Source of the DNA: Sphaerisporangium perillae
GTDB lineage: Bacteria; Actinomycetota; Actinomycetes; Streptosporangiales; Streptosporangiaceae
DNA length: 64,000 bases
Assembly (NCBI RefSeq): GCF_023276435.1
Contig: NZ_JALLPO010000017.1
Location: forward strand, 115,672 to 179,671
Direction of reading: 5' to 3'
Shown: positions 50,221 through 58,550 of the stretch, in pieces
Numbering within the stretch: the stretch's first letter is position 1
Layout of the letters: every line of letters starts with the position of its first letter
Notes under the pieces: model-generated
Database searches by the model: none
The model's input: only the letters and a program-made list of their open reading frames with translations
Told to the model about the DNA's origin: nothing
Made by a program: the position numbers and the translations under genes

Positions 50221-51938
50221 ACGGTGCTCGCACGAACGGTGCTCGCACGAACGGTGCTCGCACGAACGCTGCTGGTATGAACGGTGCTCGTATGGGACGC
50301 CTCCTGTTCGGGGTGACCGTGCTCCTGGCCACCATCGGCGCCGCCCCCGCGCACCGCTCCCCCGTTCCCGCTCCCTCCCCAGGCGGGACGACGAGCACGG
50401 TCGCGCCGGCCGGGACGGTACCGGCACCCGGCGCGCCGACCGGAGCGGTACCGCCGACCGGGGCGGGTTCCGCGTCCGGTTCGGCCTCTGGGGAGTGCGC
50501 GAACGCCGGCAGTGCCGACTTCGACGGGGACGGCTTCAACGACATCGTCGTCGGCGACCCGTTCGGCGACCCCGCCGACCGGTGGGCCGGAGGGGGGCAC
50601 CTGTTCTTCCTGCGCGGCACCCCGCAGGGGTTCCCCAAAGTGCGCGGCACGCCCTTCCCCCGGGACGGCGGCCTGAGCGGCTGGGTGGCCCGCGCCGGCC
50701 ACATCGACGGCGACCGCTGCCTGGACCTCGTGGTCGCCAACCCGTTCTGGGCCGGCTCCGTCACCGAGAAGTCCAGCGGCCGCGTCACCTCGGTCCCCGG
50801 GGCCGGAAACGTCTACGTCTACTGGGGCGGACGCGACTTCGGCCGCACCAACGCCGGCCGGATCGAACTGCGCGCCCCCGAACAGCGCAACGGCGCCCAC
50901 TTCGGCTGGTCGCTGACCGTCACCGCCGGGGCCGTGGCGGTGGGGGCGCCGTACGAGGACGCCGACGGGGTACCCGACTCCGGCGCTGTCTACCTGTACG
51001 GCTTCGGCGGCGCCGGCGGCCGCCAGGCGGGTGAGCCGCGCCGCATCACGCAGCAGTCCCCCGGCGTGCCGGGCGACGGGGAGGCCGGCGACCTGTTCGG
51101 CTGGTCCCTCGCCCTCGGCGGGCTGGCCGCGGGACCGGCCCCGGACCTCGCCATCGGCGCCCCCTACGAGGACACCGGTGGCCAGGGCACGCCCGTACCG
51201 GACGCGGGAGCATTGACGGTCCTGTACGACCCGGGGGCCGGGGCGGCGACGTGGTACCGCGGCAAGGGGTGGAACCTGCCGGACCTGACCGACCAGGTGC
51301 CGGTCGGCGAGAGGGACCTGTTCGGGTACTCGCTCGCCTACGGGGACAACGGCGGCCGGGGGTACCTCGCGGCGGGCGCACCGTACGCCGATCCGGTGGG
51401 CACGAAGGACGCCGGAGCCGTCCAGCTTCTCGCCGGCCGGTCCGCGGGAGATCCCCAGCCGGCGGGGACGCTGTGGCAGGGGGCCGGCGGCGTCGCGGAC
51501 GTCAGCGAGGACCACGACGCCTTCGGCTTCTCCCTGGCGTTCTCCGGAGGCCGCGACCTGGTGGTGGGGGCGCCGTTCGACGGCGACGGCCGCCATGCCG
51601 AGACCGGCGCCGTGCACGTGCTGTCGCTCGGCGGCACCGATCCGGCGACCGGCAGGCCACTGGACCCCGAGCGCCTGCTGCCAGGCTCAGGACGCCTGAT
51701 CAGAGCGAGGACACCGCAGACTTACGACCATCTCGGCTGGTCCGTCAGCGGGACCGGCGACGGCTGGCTGGTCATCGGCGTCCCCGACCGGGAGGGCGCC
51801 GGCGCGATCGCGCTGGCCGCGCCCGGAGCCGGCGACGCTCCGATGCTCCGTCCCGGCGACGGGAACATCGCCCTGTTCGACCAGAGCCGTCACCTCCCGT
51901 TCCAGGGCATCGACTTCGGTGCCACCGTTGCCGGCTGA
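50217..51938 (+). CDS. Secreted FG-GAP (integrin-alpha-like) beta-propeller protein (module 1)
   Basis: A 573-residue exported protein. After an N-terminal repeat (NGART x3 and variants) the signal peptide begins MGRLLFGVTVLLAT (residue 26, ATG 50292), followed by a Pro/Thr/Gly-rich linker to about residue 92. From CANAGSADFDGDGFND on, six to seven FG-GAP repeats follow, each with an IGAPYED/FGWSLA-type pair and D-x-D-x-D-G calcium sites. Such domains fold as a beta-propeller that binds partners or glycans. Coupled to kinase 1; it may present a ligand or co-receptor. The real start may be ATG 50292. Confidence 0.85.
   Translation: MNGARTNGARTNGARTNAAGMNGARMGRLLFGVTVLLATIGAAPAHRSPVPAPSPGGTTSTVAPAGTVPAPGAPTGAVPPTGAGSASGSASGECANAGSADFDGDGFNDIVVGDPFGDPADRWAGGGHLFFLRGTPQGFPKVRGTPFPRDGGLSGWVARAGHIDGDRCLDLVVANPFWAGSVTEKSSGRVTSVPGAGNVYVYWGGRDFGRTNAGRIELRAPEQRNGAHFGWSLTVTAGAVAVGAPYEDADGVPDSGAVYLYGFGGAGGRQAGEPRRITQQSPGVPGDGEAGDLFGWSLALGGLAAGPAPDLAIGAPYEDTGGQGTPVPDAGALTVLYDPGAGAATWYRGKGWNLPDLTDQVPVGERDLFGYSLAYGDNGGRGYLAAGAPYADPVGTKDAGAVQLLAGRSAGDPQPAGTLWQGAGGVADVSEDHDAFGFSLAFSGGRDLVVGAPFDGDGRHAETGAVHVLSLGGTDPATGRPLDPERLLPGSGRLIRARTPQTYDHLGWSVSGTGDGWLVIGVPDREGAGAIALAAPGAGDAPMLRPGDGNIALFDQSRHLPFQGIDFGATVAG
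50220..50294 (+). repeat. 15-bp minisatellite at FG-GAP gene start
   Basis: Five tandem 15-bp units: AACGGTGCTCGCACG three times, then two variants ending in TATG. They encode NGART repeats before the signal peptide. The unit is a multiple of three, so gain or loss keeps the frame. Confidence 0.8.
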
Positions 51939-52014
51939 ACACGCCGCCCAGGAACCTTCGCCGGTCCCCTCACCGTCACCGGCCGACCGCCAAGTGCGTA
52001 GTGGTGGGGCGGGG

Positions 52015-52857
52015 TCAGGGGTGGTTTTCGGCGATTTTGGCGAAGTCTTCTACGCGGAGTTGTTCGCCGCGTTCGGAGGGGTCGATGCCCGCCGCTCGGA
52101 GCGCCGCCTCGGCCGCCGCGGGGGTGCCGGCCCAGGATGCCAGGGCGGCCCGCAAGGTCTTGCGGCGCTGGGCGAACGCGGCGTCGATCACCGCGAACAC
52201 CTGCTCGCGGGTGGCGGTGGTCTCCGGCGGCTCGCGGCGGGACAGCGCCACCAGGCCGGAGTCGACGTTGGGCACCGGCCAGAAGACCGTGCGGCCGACC
52301 GGCCCGGCCCGTCGCACGTCGGCGTACCAGGCGGCCTTGACCGACGGCACCCCGTACACCTTGGAGCCGGGCCCCGCCGCCATGCGGTCGGCGACCTCGC
52401 TCTGCACCATCACCAGGCCCTTGCGCAGCGAGGGCAGGATCTCGAGGAGGTGGAGCACGACGGGCACGGCCACGTTGTACGGCAGGTTCGCCACCAGGGC
52501 GGTGGGCTCTCCCCCGAGCTCCTCGGGACGGACGCGCATCGCGTCCGCCTGGACGACGGTGAGCCGCCCGGCCAGAGAGGGGGCCCGTTCGGCGACGGTC
52601 AGCGGCAACTGGGCGGCGAGAACGGGATCGATCTCCACCGCGATCACCCGGGCGGCCTCGGGGAGCAGGGCGAGCGTGAGCGAGCCGAGGCCGGGACCGA
52701 CCTCGATCACCACGTCGTCGGACGAAACCTCGGCCACCCTGGCGATGCGCCGCACGGTGCCGCCGTCGATGACGAAGTTCTGCCCGAGCCGTTTGGTCGG
52801 GCGAAGATCGAGCTTGTGCGCCAAATTACGTATTTCCGCCGGGCCGAGCAAACTCAC
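52015..52857 (-). CDS. ksgA: 16S rRNA dimethyladenosine transferase
   Basis: Dimethylates two adjacent adenines in the 3' end of 16S rRNA. 280 residues from GTG 52857, which has GGGGAG seven bases upstream on the coding strand and gives the usual SLLGPAEIR start. [33 protein letters not shown] (motif I) and [13 protein letters not shown] (motif IV) are diagnostic. It is isolated from ispE and rpf by the two plus-strand kinase modules. Confidence 0.95.
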   Translation of the reverse strand: MSLLGPAEIRNLAHKLDLRPTKRLGQNFVIDGGTVRRIARVAEVSSDDVVIEVGPGLGSLTLALLPEAARVIAVEIDPVLAAQLPLTVAERAPSLAGRLTVVQADAMRVRPEELGGEPTALVANLPYNVAVPVVLHLLEILPSLRKGLVMVQSEVADRMAAGPGSKVYGVPSVKAAWYADVRRAGPVGRTVFWPVPNVDSGLVALSRREPPETTATREQVFAVIDAAFAQRRKTLRAALASWAGTPAAAEAALRAAGIDPSERGEQLRVEDFAKIAENHP

Positions 52858-53015
52858 AATTGAACTCCCCATCCACCCAGTGTCCCGCACCGAACAGTTC
52901 GCAGCGGCGGGTGACGAACCGCCCCAAATGCCCTGCCAGCCGTAACCGATCTTCAAGCGGAAGGAAAGTGGGCATGGTTAGTGTGGCCGCGCCAGGGAAC
53001 GAGGAGGCGTCGTCG

Positions 53016-54887
53016 ATGGACCGTACCGGTGCGGACCCGTTACGTCCGACCGATCCACCACGGATCGGGCCCTACCGATTGATCGGCCGTCTCGGCCAGG
53101 GGGGCATGGGCACCGTCTACCTGGCCGAGGCCCCCACCGGGCGGCTCGTCGCGGTGAAGGTCGTCAAGGCCGAGTTCACCATCGATGAGGGCTTCGCCGT
53201 CCGGTTCCACGCCGAGGTCACCAACGCCCGGCGGGTCGCGTCGTTCTGCACGGCCCAGGTGCTCGACAACGGCAACGCCGACGACGGCCGCCCGTACATG
53301 GTCACCGAGTACATCGCCGGGACGCCGCTGTCCCAGCAGATCTCGCGGTACGGCGCGCTGGAGGCCGGCACGCTGCACGGAGTGGCGCTCGGCGTGGCGG
53401 CGGCCCTCGCGGCCATCCACGTGGCCGGCCTGGTCCACCGCGACCTCAAGCCCGCCAACGTGATCCTGTCGATGTCCGGGCCCCGGGTGATCGACTTCGG
53501 CATCGCCCGCGCACTGGACGCGACGCAGGGCGTGACCCGATCCGGTGAGCTGCTCGGCAGCCCCGGCTGGTGGGCGCCGGAGCAGGTGCGCGGCGAGGAC
53601 ATCACCCCGGCCGCCGACGTCTTCGCCTGGGGATGCCTGGTCGCCTACGCCGGGAACGGGCGCCACCCGTACGGGCGCGGCGACCTGATGACCCTCGCCT
53701 CCCGCGTGCTGACCGGCAGACCCGACCTCGGCACCCTGCCCGCGCCGCTCGACCGGCTCGTCCGGCAGGCCACCGACCCCGATCCCCGGAGCAGGCCCAC
53801 CGCGCAGGACCTGCTGATCGCGCTGGTCGGCGGTGACCCGGCGGGCCGCGGTCCGCGACCGGCGGACGAGCCCACCCTGGCCGCCCCGGCCGACCCGCCG
53901 ACGCTCGTGGCCACCGAGATGCTCAACGAGTCCTGGGAGCCCCCCGCCAACGTCGCCGCCGCCACTCCCGCGGCCACGCCGGCTCGCCCCGGCACCCCGG
54001 CCGGCGACCGCGCCGCCGTCGAGAGCATCGGGGACACCGACGAGACGAACCCGGGCCTGTCGCTCCCCGGCCTGGCCCTCCCCATCCCGGCCTCCCAGGT
54101 CTCCGCCCAGCCCATACCGACCTCCGGCGTCTCCGCTCACCCCGTCCCGGACTCCGGCGTCTCCGCCCAGCCCGTCCCGGCTTCCCAGGTCTCCGCCCAG
54201 CCCGCTCCCTCCACCCCGTCCTCGCATGCTCCGGCCTCCGTCACCCCGGCCTCCGCCGCTCAGGCAGTCCGCACCGGTACGCGGGGGGAGGACACCCAGC
54301 CGCCCACGGGCACGACCGGGGTGACCATGCCCTCTGTCCTGCCCGGGCCGGACGTCCGGCGCCGCGGGTACGCCCGCAAGTGGCTGGTGCCCGCGCTGAC
54401 GGTGCTCGGCGGGCTCGTCGTCACGGGCGGCGTGCTGCTGATGGTGGTGCAGAATCGGCCGCCGGTCCGCGCGACCGGTGTGGCGGCCGTCACCGCTCCC
54501 GCGCCCACACCCGAGAACGACGTGGGCCGGCGCTATACGGCCGGTTCCACCCTGGACGGCGCGCAGTTCGTCATCCCCCGTCCACCCCGGTGCGGCCTGA
54601 CCTCCTACGAGGGGGCCACACCCAGCGAGGGCCGGTTCTGTGTGGTCAGGTGGACGCTGACGAACCCCGGCGGGGTCTCGGCCTCGACCGCCACCACACC
54701 CCCGGTTCTGGTGGACGACCGTGGCGGCGAGCACGAGCCGCTCCAGTCCGCCACGCCGATCCCCGGCACGCTGGCTCCCGGAGCCAGGGTCGACGGCGTG
54801 CTCGTCTACGACCTGCCTCCCTTACGGCAGGCGGCCACGCTGAAGGTGCGGATCATCGACACGGAAGCGATCGAGGTACGGCTATGA
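53016..54887 (+). CDS. Membrane Ser/Thr protein kinase with extracytoplasmic sensor (module 2)
   Basis: Paralogue of the kinase at 48688: 623 residues. IGRLGQGGMGTVYLA, K48, HRDLKPANVILS (D143), DFGIARALDA (D160), GSPGWWAPEQ. A long juxtamembrane linker (about 275-450) contains four 10-residue repeats of the form (Q/G)VSAQPxPxS at 361-400. Helix at about 456-477; outward domain with a cysteine pair (C526, C542) and a DUF4352-like pattern (VVRWTLTNPGG, APGARVDGVLVYDLP). ATG 53016 has GAGGAGG upstream; ATG 52974 is an alternative. Overlaps its FG-GAP partner by 4 bp. Confidence 0.92.
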   Translation: MDRTGADPLRPTDPPRIGPYRLIGRLGQGGMGTVYLAEAPTGRLVAVKVVKAEFTIDEGFAVRFHAEVTNARRVASFCTAQVLDNGNADDGRPYMVTEYIAGTPLSQQISRYGALEAGTLHGVALGVAAALAAIHVAGLVHRDLKPANVILSMSGPRVIDFGIARALDATQGVTRSGELLGSPGWWAPEQVRGEDITPAADVFAWGCLVAYAGNGRHPYGRGDLMTLASRVLTGRPDLGTLPAPLDRLVRQATDPDPRSRPTAQDLLIALVGGDPAGRGPRPADEPTLAAPADPPTLVATEMLNESWEPPANVAAATPAATPARPGTPAGDRAAVESIGDTDETNPGLSLPGLALPIPASQVSAQPIPTSGVSAHPVPDSGVSAQPVPASQVSAQPAPSTPSSHAPASVTPASAAQAVRTGTRGEDTQPPTGTTGVTMPSVLPGPDVRRRGYARKWLVPALTVLGGLVVTGGVLLMVVQNRPPVRATGVAAVTAPAPTPENDVGRRYTAGSTLDGAQFVIPRPPRCGLTSYEGATPSEGRFCVVRWTLTNPGGVSASTATTPPVLVDDRGGEHEPLQSATPIPGTLAPGARVDGVLVYDLPPLRQAATLKVRIIDTEAIEVRL

Positions 54888-56446
54888 CGCGGCGTCCGTT
54901 CCTGATGGTCCCGCTGCTCGCGGGGCTGCTGGCGGTGGCCCTGCCGGCGGTGGCCGCGCCGCGCGCCGAGGCGGCGGCGGACTGCGCCAACGCCGGTGCG
55001 AACGACTTCGACGGCGACGGCCGCGACGACGTGGTGGTAGGTGACCCGCTGGCCGACGCCGGGGGCGTGCCGGGCGCCGGGGCCGTGCACATCCTGCCGT
55101 TCGGCGGGAACGGCACCGGCAAGGGCCTGGTGGTCACCGCCTCCGACGCCAAGGCCGGTGACGCGTTCGGCTGGACCGTGCGCACGACGCACTTCGACGG
55201 GGACAGGTGTCTCGACGTCGTCGTGGGCGCCCCGTACGCGGACGCGGAGGGCGCCGCCGACGCCGGTGCGGTGTACGTGATCCGTGGCGGCGCCTACGAC
55301 GGCCGGGTACCGGCCGAGGCGATCAGCGAACTCGCCCAGCCCAAGCCCGAGCGGGACGGCCACTTCGGCTGGTCGCTGGCCGCCGCGAGAGCACCCGACC
55401 GCCCCGCCGGGGTGATCGCGGTCGGCGCGCCGTACGAGAACGCCGACCGCACCGACGATGCGGGCGCGGTCTACCTGTACTGCGCCAAGCCGGGCGGCGG
55501 CACCGAGCCGGTGATCCGCATCACCCAGCAGTCAGAGGGCATCGTGGGCAACAGCGAGCTGGGCGACATGTTCGGCTGGTCTCTGGTGTTCGGCCGCTTC
55601 GGCGGGCGCGCCGACTCGATGGACCTGGTCGTCGGCACCCCGTACGAGAACGACGACGGGGTCGGCAAGCAGGCGGGGAACGCGGGGAAGCCCGACACCG
55701 GAGCGGTCGAGATCGTCTTCGACGCCGCCGAGGCGGGTGACACCTACACCAGCGTCAAGTGGGGCATCCCGGAGTCGGTCAAGGGCGTCATCGAGCACGC
55801 CGGCGACCGGTACGGGTACGCGCTCGCCTACGCGGAGTCCGGCGGCGTCCCCTACCTCGCGGCGAGCGCCCCGCTCGCCGACGTGGGAGGGGTCGCGGAC
55901 TCGGGGCTGGTGCAGGTGTTCAAGCCCGGCAAGGACGGCAAGCCCGCACCGGCCCGGACGATCCGGCTCGGCGGCGAGGGCCTGGACGACCAGCCGGCCA
56001 AGGCCGGTGCCGCCCTGGGCTGGTCACTCGCCATGGTCGGATCGTCCAAGGCGCTGCGCCTGGCCATCGGAGACCCGTTCGACTCCCGTGACGGGACGCA
56101 GGCGGGAGTGATCAGGCAGGTACGGCTGAGCGGCGCCCCGGGCGGCACCGGCAAGGCGGACGGCACGGGTGGCGGGGGCGGCGCGGGGAACGCGCTCCTC
56201 CGGACGGGACAGGCCCATCCCTACGACCACTTCGGCTGGTCGGTGGCCGCCTTCGGCGCGTCCGACTCGTTCGCGCCCGGTGCCGGCCTGCTGGTCGGAG
56301 CGCCGGACCAGCAGGGCACGCCCGGCGGAGCCGTCGCGGTCCTGCGCGAGGGCGCGCCGACGCGGCTCCTGGTGCCCGGCCGCGACGGGGTGCCGGTGGT
56401 CCCCGACGGCGGCTCGGCCGACTTCGGCGCCGCCATCACCGGCTGA
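54884..56446 (+). CDS. Secreted FG-GAP beta-propeller protein (module 2)
   Basis: A 520-residue exported protein with a clean signal peptide (MTRRPFLMVPLLAGLLAV, cleavage near AAPRAEA). It begins its folded part DCANAGANDFDGDGRDDVV and holds about seven FG-GAP repeats (VVGAPYADAEG, HFGWSLAAA, VGAPYENADR, MFGWSLVFG and others). Clear paralogue of the module 1 protein, sharing the CANAG and DRCLD cysteines. ATGA overlap with kinase 2. Confidence 0.9.
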   Translation: MTRRPFLMVPLLAGLLAVALPAVAAPRAEAAADCANAGANDFDGDGRDDVVVGDPLADAGGVPGAGAVHILPFGGNGTGKGLVVTASDAKAGDAFGWTVRTTHFDGDRCLDVVVGAPYADAEGAADAGAVYVIRGGAYDGRVPAEAISELAQPKPERDGHFGWSLAAARAPDRPAGVIAVGAPYENADRTDDAGAVYLYCAKPGGGTEPVIRITQQSEGIVGNSELGDMFGWSLVFGRFGGRADSMDLVVGTPYENDDGVGKQAGNAGKPDTGAVEIVFDAAEAGDTYTSVKWGIPESVKGVIEHAGDRYGYALAYAESGGVPYLAASAPLADVGGVADSGLVQVFKPGKDGKPAPARTIRLGGEGLDDQPAKAGAALGWSLAMVGSSKALRLAIGDPFDSRDGTQAGVIRQVRLSGAPGGTGKADGTGGGGGAGNALLRTGQAHPYDHFGWSVAAFGASDSFAPGAGLLVGAPDQQGTPGGAVAVLREGAPTRLLVPGRDGVPVVPDGGSADFGAAITG

Positions 56447-56540
56447 CCGGCCGGACCCGCCGCGGCCCGGCCACCTCGTAGCGGGTGACGGCCACCTCAT
56501 CAGCGGGTGAACGGAAGAGCGCCTCGGCGCGGCGGCCCTG

Positions 56541-57623
56541 TCAGCGGTTGAACAGGCGGGCGCCGCAGTTCGGCCACTGGGCGTGCCACCGGCCGGCGAC
56601 CTTCTGGTAGAGCAGCTGGGCGCGGTAGGTCTGCTCCTCGGCCGGCCAGTCGAGCGGGGTCTTCGTGCCGCCGACCGCCTGCCACATCGGCAGGCTGAAC
56701 TGGTACATGCCGTAGTAGGGGCCGGCCGGGTTGAACGCCCGGGGGTTGGCGTAGGTCTCGCAGCGCGCGAGGCCGAGCCAGTTGAGCGAGGACACCGCCG
56801 GGCTGACCGCCATCGTGCGGGCCGGCGGGGCGGGGGCCGCGGGGATGATGCGGATCACGGAGCTGTCCTCCGGGAAGGCGTCCATCGGAGGACGCACCCT
56901 GTCGCCCCTGGCCAAGGTGATCTTCTGCTGGGCGAGCACGGCGCGCACCGTGCGGCCGGTGGTCACCGCGTCCAGCCTGACGCCGCCCCGGACGACCGTC
57001 ACGCGACGCTGCGTCCGGACGTCCAGCGCGAACCCCGAGACCGGGATCAGCCGCATGCGGGAAGCCGAGAGAGTGGCCCGGCGATCGTTCAGATGGAGCT
57101 GCTGGAGGACCTCCCCCACGTTGAGCGCGGTGACCGTGTGCACGCTCTTCCTGCCGTCCAGCGTGAGGGCGAGCGGCCTGGCGTGCCGTACGACGATGGA
57201 GGTGCCGTCGACGACCCGCTCAGTGCGCGGCGGGTACACCTCGTCGTGCGGGCCGACCTCGACCTTCACGGCGGCGAGCACGTCCTGCACGGTGCCGCCG
57301 AAGCTCCGGACCGTCGTCTCGCCGCCGTCGACGGCGAGCCGCACCTCCTTCGCCAGGACGTGACCGGTGAGCAGGCCGAGCGAGACGCCCACCGCGGCGG
57401 CGCACCCGACCCGTGTCCAAGGTGAGCGCAAGGGCGAGCGCACGCCGGAGCGGATGCGAGACGTGCGGCGTGGAGCGCGGCGCGACCCGGTACGCCGGGC
57501 GGCCGGTCTCGGTGCCGGAAATGGATCCACAGCGCGTCCTTCGAGTAGACCGGCTGCCGACGCTAGCGCCGCCCTCCGAACCCCCTCAACCAGATCACCG
57601 AAAGCAGTCTGTGACATTGCCAT
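56541..57623 (-). CDS. Resuscitation-promoting factor (RpfB-like)
   Basis: A secreted peptidoglycan-cleaving enzyme that helps dormant cells regrow. 360 residues: basic N-terminus, transmembrane signal anchor (about residue 90-108), three DUF348 repeats (KEVRLAVDGGETTVRSF; LTLDGRKSVHTVTALNVGEV; RVTVVRGGVRLDAVTTGRTV) and the Rpf domain at the C-terminus (NWLGLARCETYANPRAFNP; YYGMYQFSLPMW). The G5 domain that normally lies between them in RpfB is missing. The catalytic Glu is in CET. ATG 57623 was chosen; the ribosome site is weak. Confidence 0.88.
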   Translation of the reverse strand: MAMSQTAFGDLVEGVRRAALASAAGLLEGRAVDPFPAPRPAARRTGSRRAPRRTSRIRSGVRSPLRSPWTRVGCAAAVGVSLGLLTGHVLAKEVRLAVDGGETTVRSFGGTVQDVLAAVKVEVGPHDEVYPPRTERVVDGTSIVVRHARPLALTLDGRKSVHTVTALNVGEVLQQLHLNDRRATLSASRMRLIPVSGFALDVRTQRRVTVVRGGVRLDAVTTGRTVRAVLAQQKITLARGDRVRPPMDAFPEDSSVIRIIPAAPAPPARTMAVSPAVSSLNWLGLARCETYANPRAFNPAGPYYGMYQFSLPMWQAVGGTKTPLDWPAEEQTYRAQLLYQKVAGRWHAQWPNCGARLFNR

Positions 57624-57672
57624 CACATGAGGTGACCGAGCGCCGGGGGTGGGTACCGCCCTTCGGGCGCGG

Positions 57673-58527
57673 CTACCAGGCGCCGAAGACGCGTTCGCCG
57701 TTGGCGCTGATGGCACGGGCCAGATCGTCGGTGTCCATGCCCTTGACCTGGGCGAGGCAGCGCAGCGTCAGCGGGATCAGGTACGGCGCGTTCGGCTTGC
57801 CGCGGTGCGGGGTGGGCGGCAGGTAGGGGGCGTCGGTCTCCACCAGGATCAGCTCCGCGGGCGCCACCCGGGCGGCCTCGCGGAGGTAACCGGCGTTCTT
57901 GTACGTCACCGGCCCGGAGAACGACATGACATATCCGGCTTGTACGCAGCGCCGCGCCATGTCGGCGTCCCCGGAGAAGCTGTGGAACACCACGACCTCC
58001 GGCGCGCCCTCCTCGGCCAGGATGCGCAGGACGTCGTCATGGGCCTCACGGTCGTGGATCACCAGCGCCTTGCCGGTGCGCTTGGCGATCTCGATGTGCG
58101 CCCGGAAGGAGGCGTCCTGGTCGGCCCGGGAGGCCCAGTCACGGAAGTAGTCGAGGCCGGTCTCCCCCACGGCCCGAACGTGCGGCTCGCGGGCGAGCTT
58201 CTCGATCTCGGCCAGGGTCTCGGGCGTGGCGGCGTGCGCCTCGTTGGGGTGGATCGCCACGCCCGCGTAGACGCCCTCGTGGTCGCGGGCCGTCTCGGAG
58301 TTCCACTGCGAGGACCGCAGGTCGTACCCGATCGTCACCAGCCTGGTGACGCCCACGGCCCGCGCCTCGGCGAGGATGCGCTCGACCCCGCCGCCGGCCG
58401 CCTGCGCCGCGAGCGCCACCGGGTCACCGGAGGACGCCTTGCGGTCGCCGACCATGATGTCCAGGTGGCAGTGGCTGTCGAACACTTCCGCGCCCAGAGG
58501 CGCCGGCGCGGCCGGAACGGTGGTCAC
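57673..58527 (-). CDS. tatD: TatD-family metal-dependent hydrolase
   Basis: A 284-residue TIM-barrel amidohydrolase/DNase. FDSHCHLD, VGETGLDYFRDWA, VIHDREAHDDVL, VFHSFSGD and LVETDAPYLPP are all present. GTG 58527 has GGGAG six bases upstream. It follows metG by 23 bp and precedes rpf, the conserved actinobacterial order. Confidence 0.95.
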   Translation of the reverse strand: MTTVPAAPAPLGAEVFDSHCHLDIMVGDRKASSGDPVALAAQAAGGGVERILAEARAVGVTRLVTIGYDLRSSQWNSETARDHEGVYAGVAIHPNEAHAATPETLAEIEKLAREPHVRAVGETGLDYFRDWASRADQDASFRAHIEIAKRTGKALVIHDREAHDDVLRILAEEGAPEVVVFHSFSGDADMARRCVQAGYVMSFSGPVTYKNAGYLREAARVAPAELILVETDAPYLPPTPHRGKPNAPYLIPLTLRCLAQVKGMDTDDLARAISANGERVFGAW

Positions 58528-58550
58528 TCGATGCTCCCTACGGCCGCGGG

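Noticed and set aside
50220..50294. CRISPR array
   Set aside because: The 15-bp units are contiguous without spacers and are coding; no cas genes anywhere in the window.
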